Source of the DNA: Bacillota bacterium
GTDB taxonomy: Bacteria > Bacillota > Sulfobacillia > JAJZIM01 > JAJZBP01
DNA: 5,669 nucleotides
Assembly: GCA_021798855.1 (NCBI GenBank)
Contig: JAJZBP010000145.1
Coordinates: forward strand, 1-5,669
Reading direction: 5' to 3'
Positions within the stretch are counted from its first letter, which is position 1, and the number at the start of each line of letters is the position of its first letter. The notes beneath the pieces were generated by a model. The model saw nothing but the letters and a program-made list of their open reading frames with translations. It did not search any database and was not told the origin of the DNA. Of this stretch, positions 1-5,438 are shown one piece after another. The translations under genes and the position numbers were made by a program.

Positions 1-253
1 GGCGAACTGGGCGTGAGAGGGTTCGCCGAAGGTCTGTTCCTTGCCCTCGCCGCAGGCGACGGGCGCATGTACGAAGGCGAACCCCTCCGTTATAGCACGG
101 GAGCCGCCCCCCGGCGGCGAACTGGGCGTGAGAGGGTTCGCCGAAGGTCTGTTCCTTGCCCTCGCCGCAGGCGACGGGCGCATGTACGAAGGCGAACCCC
201 TCCGTTATAGCACGGGAGCCGCCCCCCGGCGGCGAACTGGGCATGAGAGGGTT
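1..253. repeat. Tandem 115-bp repeat array with internal palindromes (2 full units plus a partial third)
   Basis: Units at 1-115 and 116-230 are identical base for base. A third begins at 231, matches to about 253 with one change (G to A at 243), then diverges. The array runs off the left edge, so its copy number is unknown. Each unit has three nested inverted repeats: outer arms GAGGGTTCGCC (17-27) and GGCGAACCCCTC (76-87); an inner hairpin with TCGCC (47-51) and GGCGA (55-59) around GCA, extended by GCCC/GGGC; and a separate GCCGCC-CCCC-GGCGGC hairpin (103-118). The 115-bp period is not a multiple of three, so it is not a repeat protein. It is not CRISPR-like, because no unique spacers separate the units. 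Complete identity suggests recent duplication or homogenisation. Function unknown; a related single copy lies at 1572-1660. Confidence 0.93.
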
Positions 254-254
254 T

Positions 255-435
255 AGTACGACCGCCAAGCGGTCGGTGGAGAGTGAAGCGGAGGCTTCCT
301 CTTCAATTTTGTGGATCAAAACCGGCGGGCAAGAACGAGGGGTTTCTCCCAGCCAAGGCCAAGACCTTCCCCAAGTCAACAAGAACACTGATGCCCAAGC
401 ACCAGTGCCCTATTAGGGTTACCCCCATTTTTACC
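255..435 (-). ncRNA. Candidate structured non-coding RNA or long leader
   Basis: The sequence just downstream of the consensus promoter has no convincing reading frame but contains several hairpins that can form in the minus-strand transcript. From the start these are a short CCCU-AAU-AGGG hairpin, a 9-bp stem at 407-386, a UUUUG/CAAAA hairpin near 322-308, the AGG/CCU hairpin near 300, and a 7-bp CGACCGC-UUG-GCGGUCG stem (275-259). The 407-386 stem is fully paired only on this strand. I do not recognise a known RNA family, and I could not match it to 6S, SRP or tmRNA by eye. It could instead be the 5' leader of a gene left of the window. The 3' end is unknown; the left boundary given is simply the edge of the last hairpin. 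No U-tract terminator was seen. Confidence 0.3.
386..407 (-). other. 9-bp hairpin, fully paired only as minus-strand RNA
   Basis: On the minus strand CACTGGTGC, loop TTGG, GCATCAGTG folds into nine consecutive pairs, one of them G-U. On the plus strand the same position becomes an A-C mismatch (391 against 402). This strand preference agrees with the direction of the promoter at 442-471, about 28 nt upstream of the stem. No T-run follows, so it is not a classical terminator. Confidence 0.6.
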
Positions 436-441
436 TGTCGT

Positions 442-471
442 ATTATACACAGGAACTATACTTGTTGTCAA
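442..471 (-). promoter_or_regulatory. Consensus sigma-A/sigma-70 promoter firing leftward
   Basis: On the minus strand TTGACA (471 down to 466) is followed after 18 nt by TATAAT (447 down to 442), a 12 of 12 match to the housekeeping consensus at an accepted spacing. It sits in a locally AT-rich patch inside a GC-rich region. Transcription would start near 435 and run left into hairpin-rich sequence and the repeat array. It lies about 50 bp past the dusB stop, so it is not a dusB promoter. Perfect consensus promoters usually serve rRNA, tRNA, stable RNA or other highly expressed units. The beneficiary here is either a local RNA or a gene beyond the left edge. Confidence 0.75.
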
Positions 472-521
472 CGTCAAGAAATCCATAAATCCCTACCGGA
501 ATTTTCAGGGAAAGCATTTTT

Positions 522-1529
522 TTAACGTCCGTCACTCGCAACCAAAAGCGCCTCCATTTGCTCCCATGACCCGGCCCTGGTCAAACGCTCCCGCAGGTGG
601 GCGGCCCCCGGTTCGCCTTTCAGGTAATGCACCGCGAACTTCTTGATTTCCCGGGTGGCCCGTTCCCTTCCCTTCTCCCGGCACAGGAGGGCGAAGTGAC
701 GCCGCAGGAGAGCCACCCGATTCCCAAAGTCAAGCGGCGGCCCGAAATGTTCCCCCCGCTCCAACCAAGCCTGGATGGCCGCCGGCAACCGGGGATCGGC
801 CAACACCGCCCGCGCGACCATCACCGCGGCGCAACCCGTCTCCTCCAGCATCCGCCCGGCATCCTCGGGCAAGACGACATCCCCGTTGCCGATCACCGGG
901 ATGGAAAGCCGCTCCCTCAATTCGCGAATGGCCCTCCAATCCGCCCGTCCGCCATACCCCTGCGCCCTGGTCCGGGCGTGAAGGGTTATGGCGGACACCC
1001 CGGCACCCTCCAAGATCGGCGCCAATTCCATCGCTTCCCTACCCTCGGCGGCAAACCCAAGGCGTAGTTTGGCAGTAACCGGCACCCTCACGGCCCGGAC
1101 CGCCGCAACCACCACCGCCCTGGCGGTGTCCGGCTTGGTCAGTAACCCCGCGCCCCCCCCACCCTTCAGCACCTTGGGAACCGGGCAACCCATGTTCAGG
1201 TCGATAACCGCGGCTCCCGCCGCCTCGGCCCTGACGGCCGCCTCGGCCACCTCGCCCGGATCGCCGCCAAAAAGTTGAATTCCCGTCGGTCCTTCCCTCG
1301 GATCCAGGACTGCCAGCTTTTGCGTCCGGGCATGCCCCCGGCTGAGCGCACAGGCGCTCACCATCTCGGTGAAAACAAGCCCCCGGAAGGTCTCCCGAAT
1401 CATGGCCCTGAAAGCCCAGTCGCTGAAACCGGCCATGGGAGCAACCACCACCGGAGGCAGTTGGAGGTTACCTATGGAAAAGGTGTGCACAATCACCGGC
1501 CGGTCGGAACTTATGGATGATTCGGCCAT
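522..1529 (-). CDS. dusB: tRNA-dihydrouridine synthase (DusB/NifR3 family)
   Basis: FMN enzyme that reduces selected uridines in the tRNA D-loop to dihydrouridine using NAD(P)H; cytosolic. The 335-residue protein has the family TIM barrel followed by a helical C-terminal domain. Visible motifs: APMAGFSD (30-37) at the flavin site, TEMVSA (54-59), QLFGGDP (85-91), NMGCPVPK (112-119) with the catalytic Cys115, AKLRLG (153-158) with Lys154, LHARTR (183-188) with His184, and IGNGD (213-217). Near 237-242 it reads MVARAV where relatives usually have a MIGRGA-like phosphate-binding motif. The length is typical. The ATG at 1529 has only a distant AAGGG about 11 nt upstream, and the first 17 or so residues precede the usual family start, so the start is uncertain. 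Relatives often sit in a dusB-greA-lysS cluster, but here a promoter and repeat array follow. DusB over DusA/DusC is a family-level guess. Confidence 0.93.
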   Translation of the reverse strand: MAESSISSDRPVIVHTFSIGNLQLPPVVVAPMAGFSDWAFRAMIRETFRGLVFTEMVSACALSRGHARTQKLAVLDPREGPTGIQLFGGDPGEVAEAAVRAEAAGAAVIDLNMGCPVPKVLKGGGGAGLLTKPDTARAVVVAAVRAVRVPVTAKLRLGFAAEGREAMELAPILEGAGVSAITLHARTRAQGYGGRADWRAIRELRERLSIPVIGNGDVVLPEDAGRMLEETGCAAVMVARAVLADPRLPAAIQAWLERGEHFGPPLDFGNRVALLRRHFALLCREKGRERATREIKKFAVHYLKGEPGAAHLRERLTRAGSWEQMEALLVASDGR

Positions 1530-1570
1530 TCTCCGCCGTTCCCTTCTTTGCGCTTGCCGTGTGCATTGTC

Positions 1571-1579
1571 TTTATAGCA
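1571..1579 (-). promoter_or_regulatory. Possible extended -10 promoter for dusB at the repeat edge
   Basis: The minus strand reads TGCTATAAA here: an extended -10 TG dinucleotide, one base, then TATAAA. It lies about 42 nt before the dusB ATG, so transcription would begin near 1564 and give a leader of roughly 35 nt. The -35 position is GC-rich and does not match consensus. The TG and most of the box belong to the conserved edge of the repeat element. Plausible but unproven. Confidence 0.35.
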
Positions 1580-1660
1580 CGGGAGCCGCCCCCGGCGGCG
1601 AACCGGGCGTCACGGGTTTCGACGACGGTCCTCGACGCCACAGGTGGCGTCTGCGCCACC
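1572..1660. repeat. Diverged single copy of the array repeat element
   Basis: From 1572 the plus strand matches the array from position 90 (and 205) for about 40 bases, with one missing C in the C-run and one T-to-C change. The match includes TTATAGCACGGGAGCC and the GCCGCC/GGCGGC hairpin. Beyond about 1612 base identity fades, but a GGGTT-type stretch is again followed by a strong hairpin. It lies in the same orientation as the array, on the other side of dusB. Its right end, set at 1660, is the end of the last hairpin and is approximate. Confidence 0.8.
1634..1660. other. Two overlapping, mutually exclusive hairpins
   Basis: GACGCCAC (1634-1641) is the exact reverse complement of GTGGCGTC (1644-1651). 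The right arm also pairs with a third segment: GGTGGCG (1643-1649) with CGCCACC (1654-1660). Only one stem can form at a time. The segment lies in the variable part of the diverged repeat copy, upstream of dusB. No T-run makes it an obvious terminator on either strand. Confidence 0.7.
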
Positions 1661-1754
1661 CGAAGAATTGCTCGTGGACGGAGGCAGGACACGGCCCACT
1701 GATTCCAAATCCACGGAAAAGATTGGGCAAAGCCAGTCCGGATTTTCCCCCACG

Positions 1755-3464
1755 TCACCACCCGAGCGGAAGGGGTTTCTCGGCCAACCGATCGTCTCCG
1801 GCCAATTTCCGACCTTCACCGGTTTTGCGCATGATCTTGTTCCTGTACATCCGCAGGTCCGCGGCGGCCACCATCTCTGCCGAACCCATCCCATCCTCCG
1901 GGTAACTGGCCACCCCCCAGGCCACCTGAAGCAGGGGAAACTCCTTGGCTTCGCCCCCCGTCTCCGGCCCGGATTCCACCCGGAAGGTCTTCCCCTCCAG
2001 CCCTTCCGTCAATCTGGTCACCACTTCCAAACCTTCCTGCAAGACCGTGTCGGGCATGAGCAGGGCAAATTCATCTCCACCGTAGCGGGCAAAGACATCC
2101 CCCAGACGCACGTCCGAGGAAACCGCCCGGGCGAAAGCCTTGAGGGCGGCGTCACCCGCCAGATGCCCATAGTTGTCGTTCAGGGACTTGAGGCCGTTCA
2201 CGTCGAAGATGACCAGGCTCAGATTCCCACGCCGGCGTTGCGTCCGCGAGATCTCCTCTTCCATCCTTTGATAGAAATAGGAATGATTATAAATTCCGGT
2301 CAGCCCATCCCGGATCGCCACCTGGGCGATGCGGGCGTGGACCAGGGCGGTGGTCACCGCCCCCGCCAGTTGCCCGGCCACCGCCACCATCAGCATGGTC
2401 TCCTCTTCCCCGAAAGCGTTGGTGATCTCCGAAATTATGTTCAGAACGCCGATGGCCTCACCCTTGGCCACCAAGGGAACGGCTGCTTCCGAGCGGGCTT
2501 GGTCGTAACCCCGGTGACGATAGAGAGGATGCCTGGCCACATCCCCCGCCACCACCGGTTTGCCATACCGAACCGCCCAACCGGGTATCCCCTGTTCCTC
2601 CGTCAACACCTCTCCCTCCGCCATATTGCTTGGTACTCCCAAAGCCGCCCGGCGTACCAAATATCCCGTTTCTTCGTCCCGCAGGTACACCGCATAAAAA
2701 GCCGGTCCCAAATTTCCCCGAAGGATCTCCAAAGTCCGCTGGAGAAAAGGCTCCAAATCCAGGATGCTGCCGGCTTCCAGGGAGATCCGGTACATGACCG
2801 CGAGTTCCCGGGACATGGTGGGCGAAAGGGGATTCCACGCTTCCTCCTCCCGCTCGCGGGACAGGATCTCCAACGGCGGGTTTCCGGCCACCGGCAGGAG
2901 AATCGCTCCCTCCTCCAAGAGACCCAGCAGGACGCCGGTGGCTTCGGGGTGAAACTGCAGCCCTTTGCCCAAGCGCAACCGCTCCATGGCCTCCGCCACC
3001 GGTAGGGCCACCCGGTAGGGCCGGTCGTTGGTCATGGCCTCCAGAGCGTCGGCCACCCCGACGATGGCCGCTTCCAGGGGTATGGCCTCACCCCGCAGCC
3101 CTTCCGGATATCCGCCGCCGCCGTACCATTCGTGGTGATATTTCACCACCGGCAGGACTTCCGGAAAAACGCCGGCCCGGCCCAGCAGAAGGACGCCGCG
3201 CAGGGAATGCTCCATCACCTTGGCCCGCTCCACCATGTCCAAAGGACCGCGTTTGCGCAGAGCCCGGTCGTCCGTAACCAACTTGCCGACGTCGTGCAAC
3301 AGTCCCCCGTAGTGGAGAATCCGCAACCTGTCCCGCGAAAGGCCCAATTTCTCTCCCACGCGCACGGCGTACTCGGCCACCCGCCCGGAATGGCCGAAAG
3401 CGGAAGCATCCCGCAAGTCGATGGCCGTGGCCAAAGCAACCAGAGCCCTGTCCGATTCCGCCAT
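1755..3464 (-). CDS. HD-GYP / GAF / GGDEF cyclic-di-GMP turnover protein
   Basis: Predicted cytosolic regulator with opposing c-di-GMP activities and a sensory domain between them; no membrane segment or signal peptide is seen. Domain order in the 569 residues: HD-GYP (about 10-185), a charged linker (about 200-212), GAF (about 220-380), GGDEF (about 385-550). The HD-GYP metal-site residues are present: His25, His57-Asp58, Lys61, His86, His110-His111, Asp139, with GYP at 118-120. The GGDEF domain has RDGLTG (385-390), the metal Asp421, an intact GGDEF (462-466), and RLGD (453-456) exactly five residues before it, which fits a product-inhibition I-site. Both catalytic domains therefore look functional. 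I chose the ATG at 3464 because GGGGTGA lies 5 nt upstream; a GTG at 3473 would add three residues. The signal sensed by the GAF domain is unknown. It is divergent from pyrK, and nothing in the context names its target. Confidence 0.92.
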   Translation of the reverse strand: MAESDRALVALATAIDLRDASAFGHSGRVAEYAVRVGEKLGLSRDRLRILHYGGLLHDVGKLVTDDRALRKRGPLDMVERAKVMEHSLRGVLLLGRAGVFPEVLPVVKYHHEWYGGGGYPEGLRGEAIPLEAAIVGVADALEAMTNDRPYRVALPVAEAMERLRLGKGLQFHPEATGVLLGLLEEGAILLPVAGNPPLEILSREREEEAWNPLSPTMSRELAVMYRISLEAGSILDLEPFLQRTLEILRGNLGPAFYAVYLRDEETGYLVRRAALGVPSNMAEGEVLTEEQGIPGWAVRYGKPVVAGDVARHPLYRHRGYDQARSEAAVPLVAKGEAIGVLNIISEITNAFGEEETMLMVAVAGQLAGAVTTALVHARIAQVAIRDGLTGIYNHSYFYQRMEEEISRTQRRRGNLSLVIFDVNGLKSLNDNYGHLAGDAALKAFARAVSSDVRLGDVFARYGGDEFALLMPDTVLQEGLEVVTRLTEGLEGKTFRVESGPETGGEAKEFPLLQVAWGVASYPEDGMGSAEMVAAADLRMYRNKIMRKTGEGRKLAGDDRLAEKPLPLGW

Positions 3465-3657
3465 CGCTTTCACCCCATCCGCCGTTCGAGTAGCCCACGA
3501 ACGACCGTTTTTCGCCTTGAGTTGGTATTATTTCGGCTTAATCCAAAACTAATCCTTCCGCGCGGATTCGACATCTCCCCTCTTTGGTGAGTCGGAGTGA
3601 CCGATCGCTCACCCAAACCCGTCCGTTTCGTCCCCGTAACACGTTTCGTCCCCGCCC

Positions 3658-3686
3658 TTGTCCCATCGGCCGTTTCCCGCTATACT
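3658..3686 (+). promoter_or_regulatory. Candidate promoter for pyrK-pyrD-pyrE
   Basis: TTGTCC (3658-3663, 4 of 6 to consensus) is separated by 17 nt from TATACT (3681-3686, 5 of 6). Transcription would start near 3693, only about 15 nt before the GTG start of pyrK, so the ribosome binding site would lie at the extreme 5' end of the message. That leaves no room for an attenuator leader. The geometry is good, but the -35 is weak. Confidence 0.4.
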
Positions 3687-3691
3687 GCGGA

Positions 3692-3699
3692 AGAGGTGA
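3692..3699 (+). promoter_or_regulatory. Ribosome binding site that sets the pyrK start
   Basis: AGAGGTGA ends 8 nt before the GTG at 3708, which is ideal spacing. It overlaps another in-frame GTG at 3696, which therefore cannot use it. This is the main reason for starting PyrK at 3708. Confidence 0.75.
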
Positions 3700-3707
3700 C
3701 CAAAAAC

Positions 3708-4478
3708 GTGTATCTTGGCCCTGCCCGCATCCTCCAACATACCGGCCTGACCCCCGCCGTCCGGGAAATGGTCCTGGAAGCCCCCCAGGTCGCGACGGCG
3801 GCCGCCCCAGGCCAGTTCGTCCACCTGGCGGGCGACTGGGAGAGAGACCCACTGTTACGCCGGCCGTTTAGCCTGGGACGGGTAGACCGCCAAGCTGGAA
3901 CCATAAACGTCTTTTTTCGAGTCGTCGGCCGCGGCACCCGGCGGCTTGCCGCCCTCAACCCCGGCCAAACGGTGAATCTCCTCGGACCTCTCGGCCGGGG
4001 TTTTTCGCTGCCCGCCGGGGAATGGCTCCTGGCCGGCGGGGGGCTGGGCATCGCCCCGCTTCTGTTCCTGGCCGAAGAGGGCAGGCGCTTGAACCGTCCC
4101 CTCACCGCACTCCTCGGGGCGCGCACCGGAGCAGAACTTTTCGGCTTGTCCGCGTTTCAAGAAGCCTGTGGCGCGGTTCGCACCGCCACCGACGACGGCA
4201 GCGCCGGCCGGCACGGCACGGTCGCCGACCTGCTGGACGCCCACCTGGAAGGCCGGGATTTGCCCGGTCCAACCGTCTTCGCCTGCGGCCCCAAACCGTT
4301 TCTGCGCCGGGCCGCCGGTTGGTCCTCCCGCGGTTTGCGCGTGGAAGTCTCCCTGGAAGAGAACATGGCCTGCGGCCTTGGGGCCTGCAGGGGTTGCGTG
4401 GTGGCCACCCCCGGCGGCGGCTACGAAAACGTCTGCACGTCCGGCCCGGTTTTCCCGGCCACGGAGGTGAGCATATGA
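3708..4478 (+). CDS. pyrK: Dihydroorotate dehydrogenase B, electron transfer subunit
   Basis: Flavin and iron-sulfur subunit that carries electrons from PyrD to NAD+ in the heterotetrameric (PyrK2-PyrD2) dihydroorotate dehydrogenase of UMP synthesis; cytosolic. The 256-residue product has the family's usual length. Domains in order: an FAD-binding beta-barrel with RRPFSLG (51-57), an NAD-binding domain with GGGLGIAPL (110-118) and CGPKPFL (193-199), and a C-terminal [2Fe-2S] site with Cys222, Cys227, Cys230 and Cys243 (C-x4-C-x2-C-x12-C) in ENMACGLGACRGC. The GTG start at 3708 is supported by AGAGGTGA 8 nt upstream and by the MYLGPARIL-like beginning. The stop overlaps the pyrD start by 4 nt (ATGA), which suggests translational coupling and matched amounts of the two subunits. 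The ferredoxin-reductase-like fold is shared with other reductases, but the adjacent pyrD settles the assignment. Confidence 0.95.
   Translation: MYLGPARILQHTGLTPAVREMVLEAPQVATAAAPGQFVHLAGDWERDPLLRRPFSLGRVDRQAGTINVFFRVVGRGTRRLAALNPGQTVNLLGPLGRGFSLPAGEWLLAGGGLGIAPLLFLAEEGRRLNRPLTALLGARTGAELFGLSAFQEACGAVRTATDDGSAGRHGTVADLLDAHLEGRDLPGPTVFACGPKPFLRRAAGWSSRGLRVEVSLEENMACGLGACRGCVVATPGGGYENVCTSGPVFPATEVSI
4463..4470 (+). promoter_or_regulatory. Ribosome binding site for pyrD inside the end of pyrK
   Basis: GGAGGTGA lies 4 nt before the ATG at 4475, within the last codons of pyrK. It favours this start over the in-frame ATG at 4517, which has only GGTGA two nt away. The chosen start gives PyrD about 14 extra N-terminal residues. 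Confidence 0.8.
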
Positions 4479-5434
4479 CGAATCCGGTGAGGAATTCAGT
4501 GACGGCGCCGGTGACGATGCCCGACCTTTCCGTCCAACTGGGTTCCCTGAGCCTGAAGAATCCGGTTATGCCGGCCTCGGGCACTTTCGGTTTCGGGGAA
4601 GAATACGGTCCCTTCGTCCCCCTGGCCTCTTTGGGAGCCGTGGTGACCAAGGCCGTCACCCTGGAACCGACCCCCGGCAACCCCCCGCCGCGCTTGGCGG
4701 AGACTCCCGCCGGCCTGCTGAACGCCATCGGCCTGCAAAACCCCGGCCTGGAGGTTTTCCTGCGGGAAAAACTCCCCTGGTTGCGGGATCAAGGGGCCAC
4801 CGTGATCATCAATCTGGCCGGCGGCACAGCCGAAGAATTCGCGCGGCTGGTCGAAGCCCTGGACGGGCAACCCGGCGTGGCCGCCTTGGAGTTGAACGTT
4901 TCCTGTCCCAACGTTCACCGGGGAGGGCTGGCTTTCGGCACCGATCCGAAGGTGCTGTCCCGGTTGGTCGGCTTTCTCCGCCCGCGCACCGACCTCCCCC
5001 TGATCGTCAAGCTCTCCCCGAACGTGAGCGACGTCGCCTTGGTGGCCCGCGCCGCCGCCCACGCCGGAGCCGACATCCTCTCCCTGATCAACACGCTGCC
5101 CGGAATGGCCATAGACGTCGCCCGCCGTCGCCCCGTCCTGGGCAACGTCAGCGGTGGCCTTTCCGGCCCGGCGGTCAAACCGGTGGCCCTCCTGCAGGTT
5201 TGGAAGGTGGCCGGCGCCGTGGACGTCCCCCTGATCGGCATGGGCGGCATCGGCAACGCCGCCGACGCCATCGAGTTCCTCCTGGCCGGAGCCGGAGCCG
5301 TGGCCGTTGGCACGGCCACCTTCGTCAACCCGCGGGTTTGCCTGGAAATCCGCGAGGGCATCGCCCGCTACCTTTCCGACAACGGTTTTTCGCGCGTCAG
5401 CGAAATCGTGGGACTGGCCAGAAGGGGGTACTGA
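4475..5434 (+). CDS. pyrD: Dihydroorotate dehydrogenase B, catalytic subunit (class 1B)
   Basis: FMN enzyme that oxidises dihydroorotate to orotate, passing electrons through PyrK to NAD+. The 319-residue protein forms a single TIM barrel. Visible motifs: ASGTFGFGEEYG (34-45), TKAVTLEPTPGNPPPR (58-73) with Lys59, LLNAIGLQNPG (81-91), NVSCPN (141-146) with the catalytic base Cys144, VKLSPN (178-183), INTLPGMAID (205-214), GGLSGPA (227-233), and the FMN phosphate region IGMGGIG (254-260) with VGTA (278-281). A cysteine base and an adjacent pyrK mark class 1B; class 2 enzymes use serine and a membrane quinone. It runs slightly longer than the roughly 305-310 residues usual for the family, because of an N-terminal extension (1-15) rich in T, V, P and N. 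If that is not translated, Met15 is the start. Four nt separate its stop from pyrE. Confidence 0.96.
   Translation: MTNPVRNSVTAPVTMPDLSVQLGSLSLKNPVMPASGTFGFGEEYGPFVPLASLGAVVTKAVTLEPTPGNPPPRLAETPAGLLNAIGLQNPGLEVFLREKLPWLRDQGATVIINLAGGTAEEFARLVEALDGQPGVAALELNVSCPNVHRGGLAFGTDPKVLSRLVGFLRPRTDLPLIVKLSPNVSDVALVARAAAHAGADILSLINTLPGMAIDVARRRPVLGNVSGGLSGPAVKPVALLQVWKVAGAVDVPLIGMGGIGNAADAIEFLLAGAGAVAVGTATFVNPRVCLEIREGIARYLSDNGFSRVSEIVGLARRGY
5422..5429 (+). promoter_or_regulatory. Ribosome binding site that supports a TTG start for pyrE
   Basis: AAGGGGGT in the last codons of pyrD lies 9 nt before a TTG at 5439. No ATG or GTG starts this frame before the conserved N-terminal residues, so the TTG is the best choice. 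Confidence 0.65.
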
Positions 5435-5438
5435 ATTC

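Larger units (their letters stand above)
254..521. other. Non-coding stretch between the repeat array and dusB
   Basis: I see no convincing gene here. ORFs in this stretch lack good ribosome binding sites and recognisable protein features. The part from about 410 to 521 is clearly richer in A and T than the rest of the window and contains the minus-strand promoter at 442-471. The part from 254 to 410 contains several short hairpins: CGACCGC/GCGGTCG at 259-275, an AGG/CCT-centred hairpin near 283-304, and the long hairpin at 386-407. No clear rho-independent terminator follows dusB. A T-run lies at 516-523 on the plus strand, but I found no GC-rich stem beside it. Confidence 0.6.
1530..1754. 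other. Intergenic gap between the c-di-GMP gene and dusB
   Basis: A 225-bp stretch with no gene. It holds the diverged repeat copy (1572-1660), its nested hairpins, and a possible extended -10 box for dusB. The remainder, about 1661-1754, shows nothing recognisable. No T-tailed terminator is visible after the TGA of the upstream minus-strand gene at 1755-1757, so read-through into dusB cannot be excluded. Confidence 0.6.
3465..3707. other. Divergent intergenic region between the c-di-GMP gene and pyrK
   Basis: About 240 bp between two genes reading outward. An AT-richer patch at 3515-3550 contains -10-like hexamers on both strands: TATTAT at 3526-3531 on the plus strand and AATAAT at 3532-3527 on the minus strand. 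Neither has a good -35, so promoters here are only possible. The patch could serve the c-di-GMP gene, with a leader of about 55 nt. An in-frame GTG at 3597 would lengthen PyrK by 37 residues, but it lacks a good ribosome binding site and the added residues do not resemble PyrK. I see no PyrR-binding leader or attenuator. Confidence 0.5.

Noticed and set aside
1..253. CRISPR array
   Set aside because: The units are contiguous and identical over the full 115-bp period, with no unique spacers and a unit far longer than CRISPR repeats.
259..275. Rho-independent terminator at the CGACCGC/GCGGTCG hairpin
   Set aside because: The 7-bp stem is good, but no T-run follows on either strand.
303..428. 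Minus-strand 41-codon ORF beginning just after the consensus promoter (MGVTLIGHWCLG...)
   Set aside because: The ATG at 428 would be only about 7 nt from the predicted transcription start and lacks a usable ribosome binding site. The sequence overlaps the strong RNA hairpin and resembles no family I know. It remains possible as a leaderless small protein, but I cannot support it.
13..525. Arginine- and proline-rich ORFs on the plus strand across the repeats and the following gap
   Set aside because: They arise from GC-rich repeats whose 115-bp period shifts frame at each unit. Composition is unnatural, and no ribosome binding site or domain is seen.
1644..3005. Long plus-strand ORF of 453 codons opposite the c-di-GMP gene
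   Set aside because: It is antisense to a gene with clear HD-GYP, GAF and GGDEF motifs. Its product is rich in His, Pro, Gln and Arg with no domain, typical of a shadow frame in GC-rich DNA.
3597..3707. N-terminal extension of PyrK from a GTG at 3597
   Set aside because: No suitable ribosome binding site precedes it, the added residues do not look like PyrK, and the GTG at 3708 has ideal AGAGGTGA spacing and gives normal length.
4022..4474. Extension of PyrD upstream to 4022
   Set aside because: This would overlap most of pyrK in another frame and gives an Arg- and Pro-rich segment without family features. The ATG at 4475 has a strong ribosome binding site.
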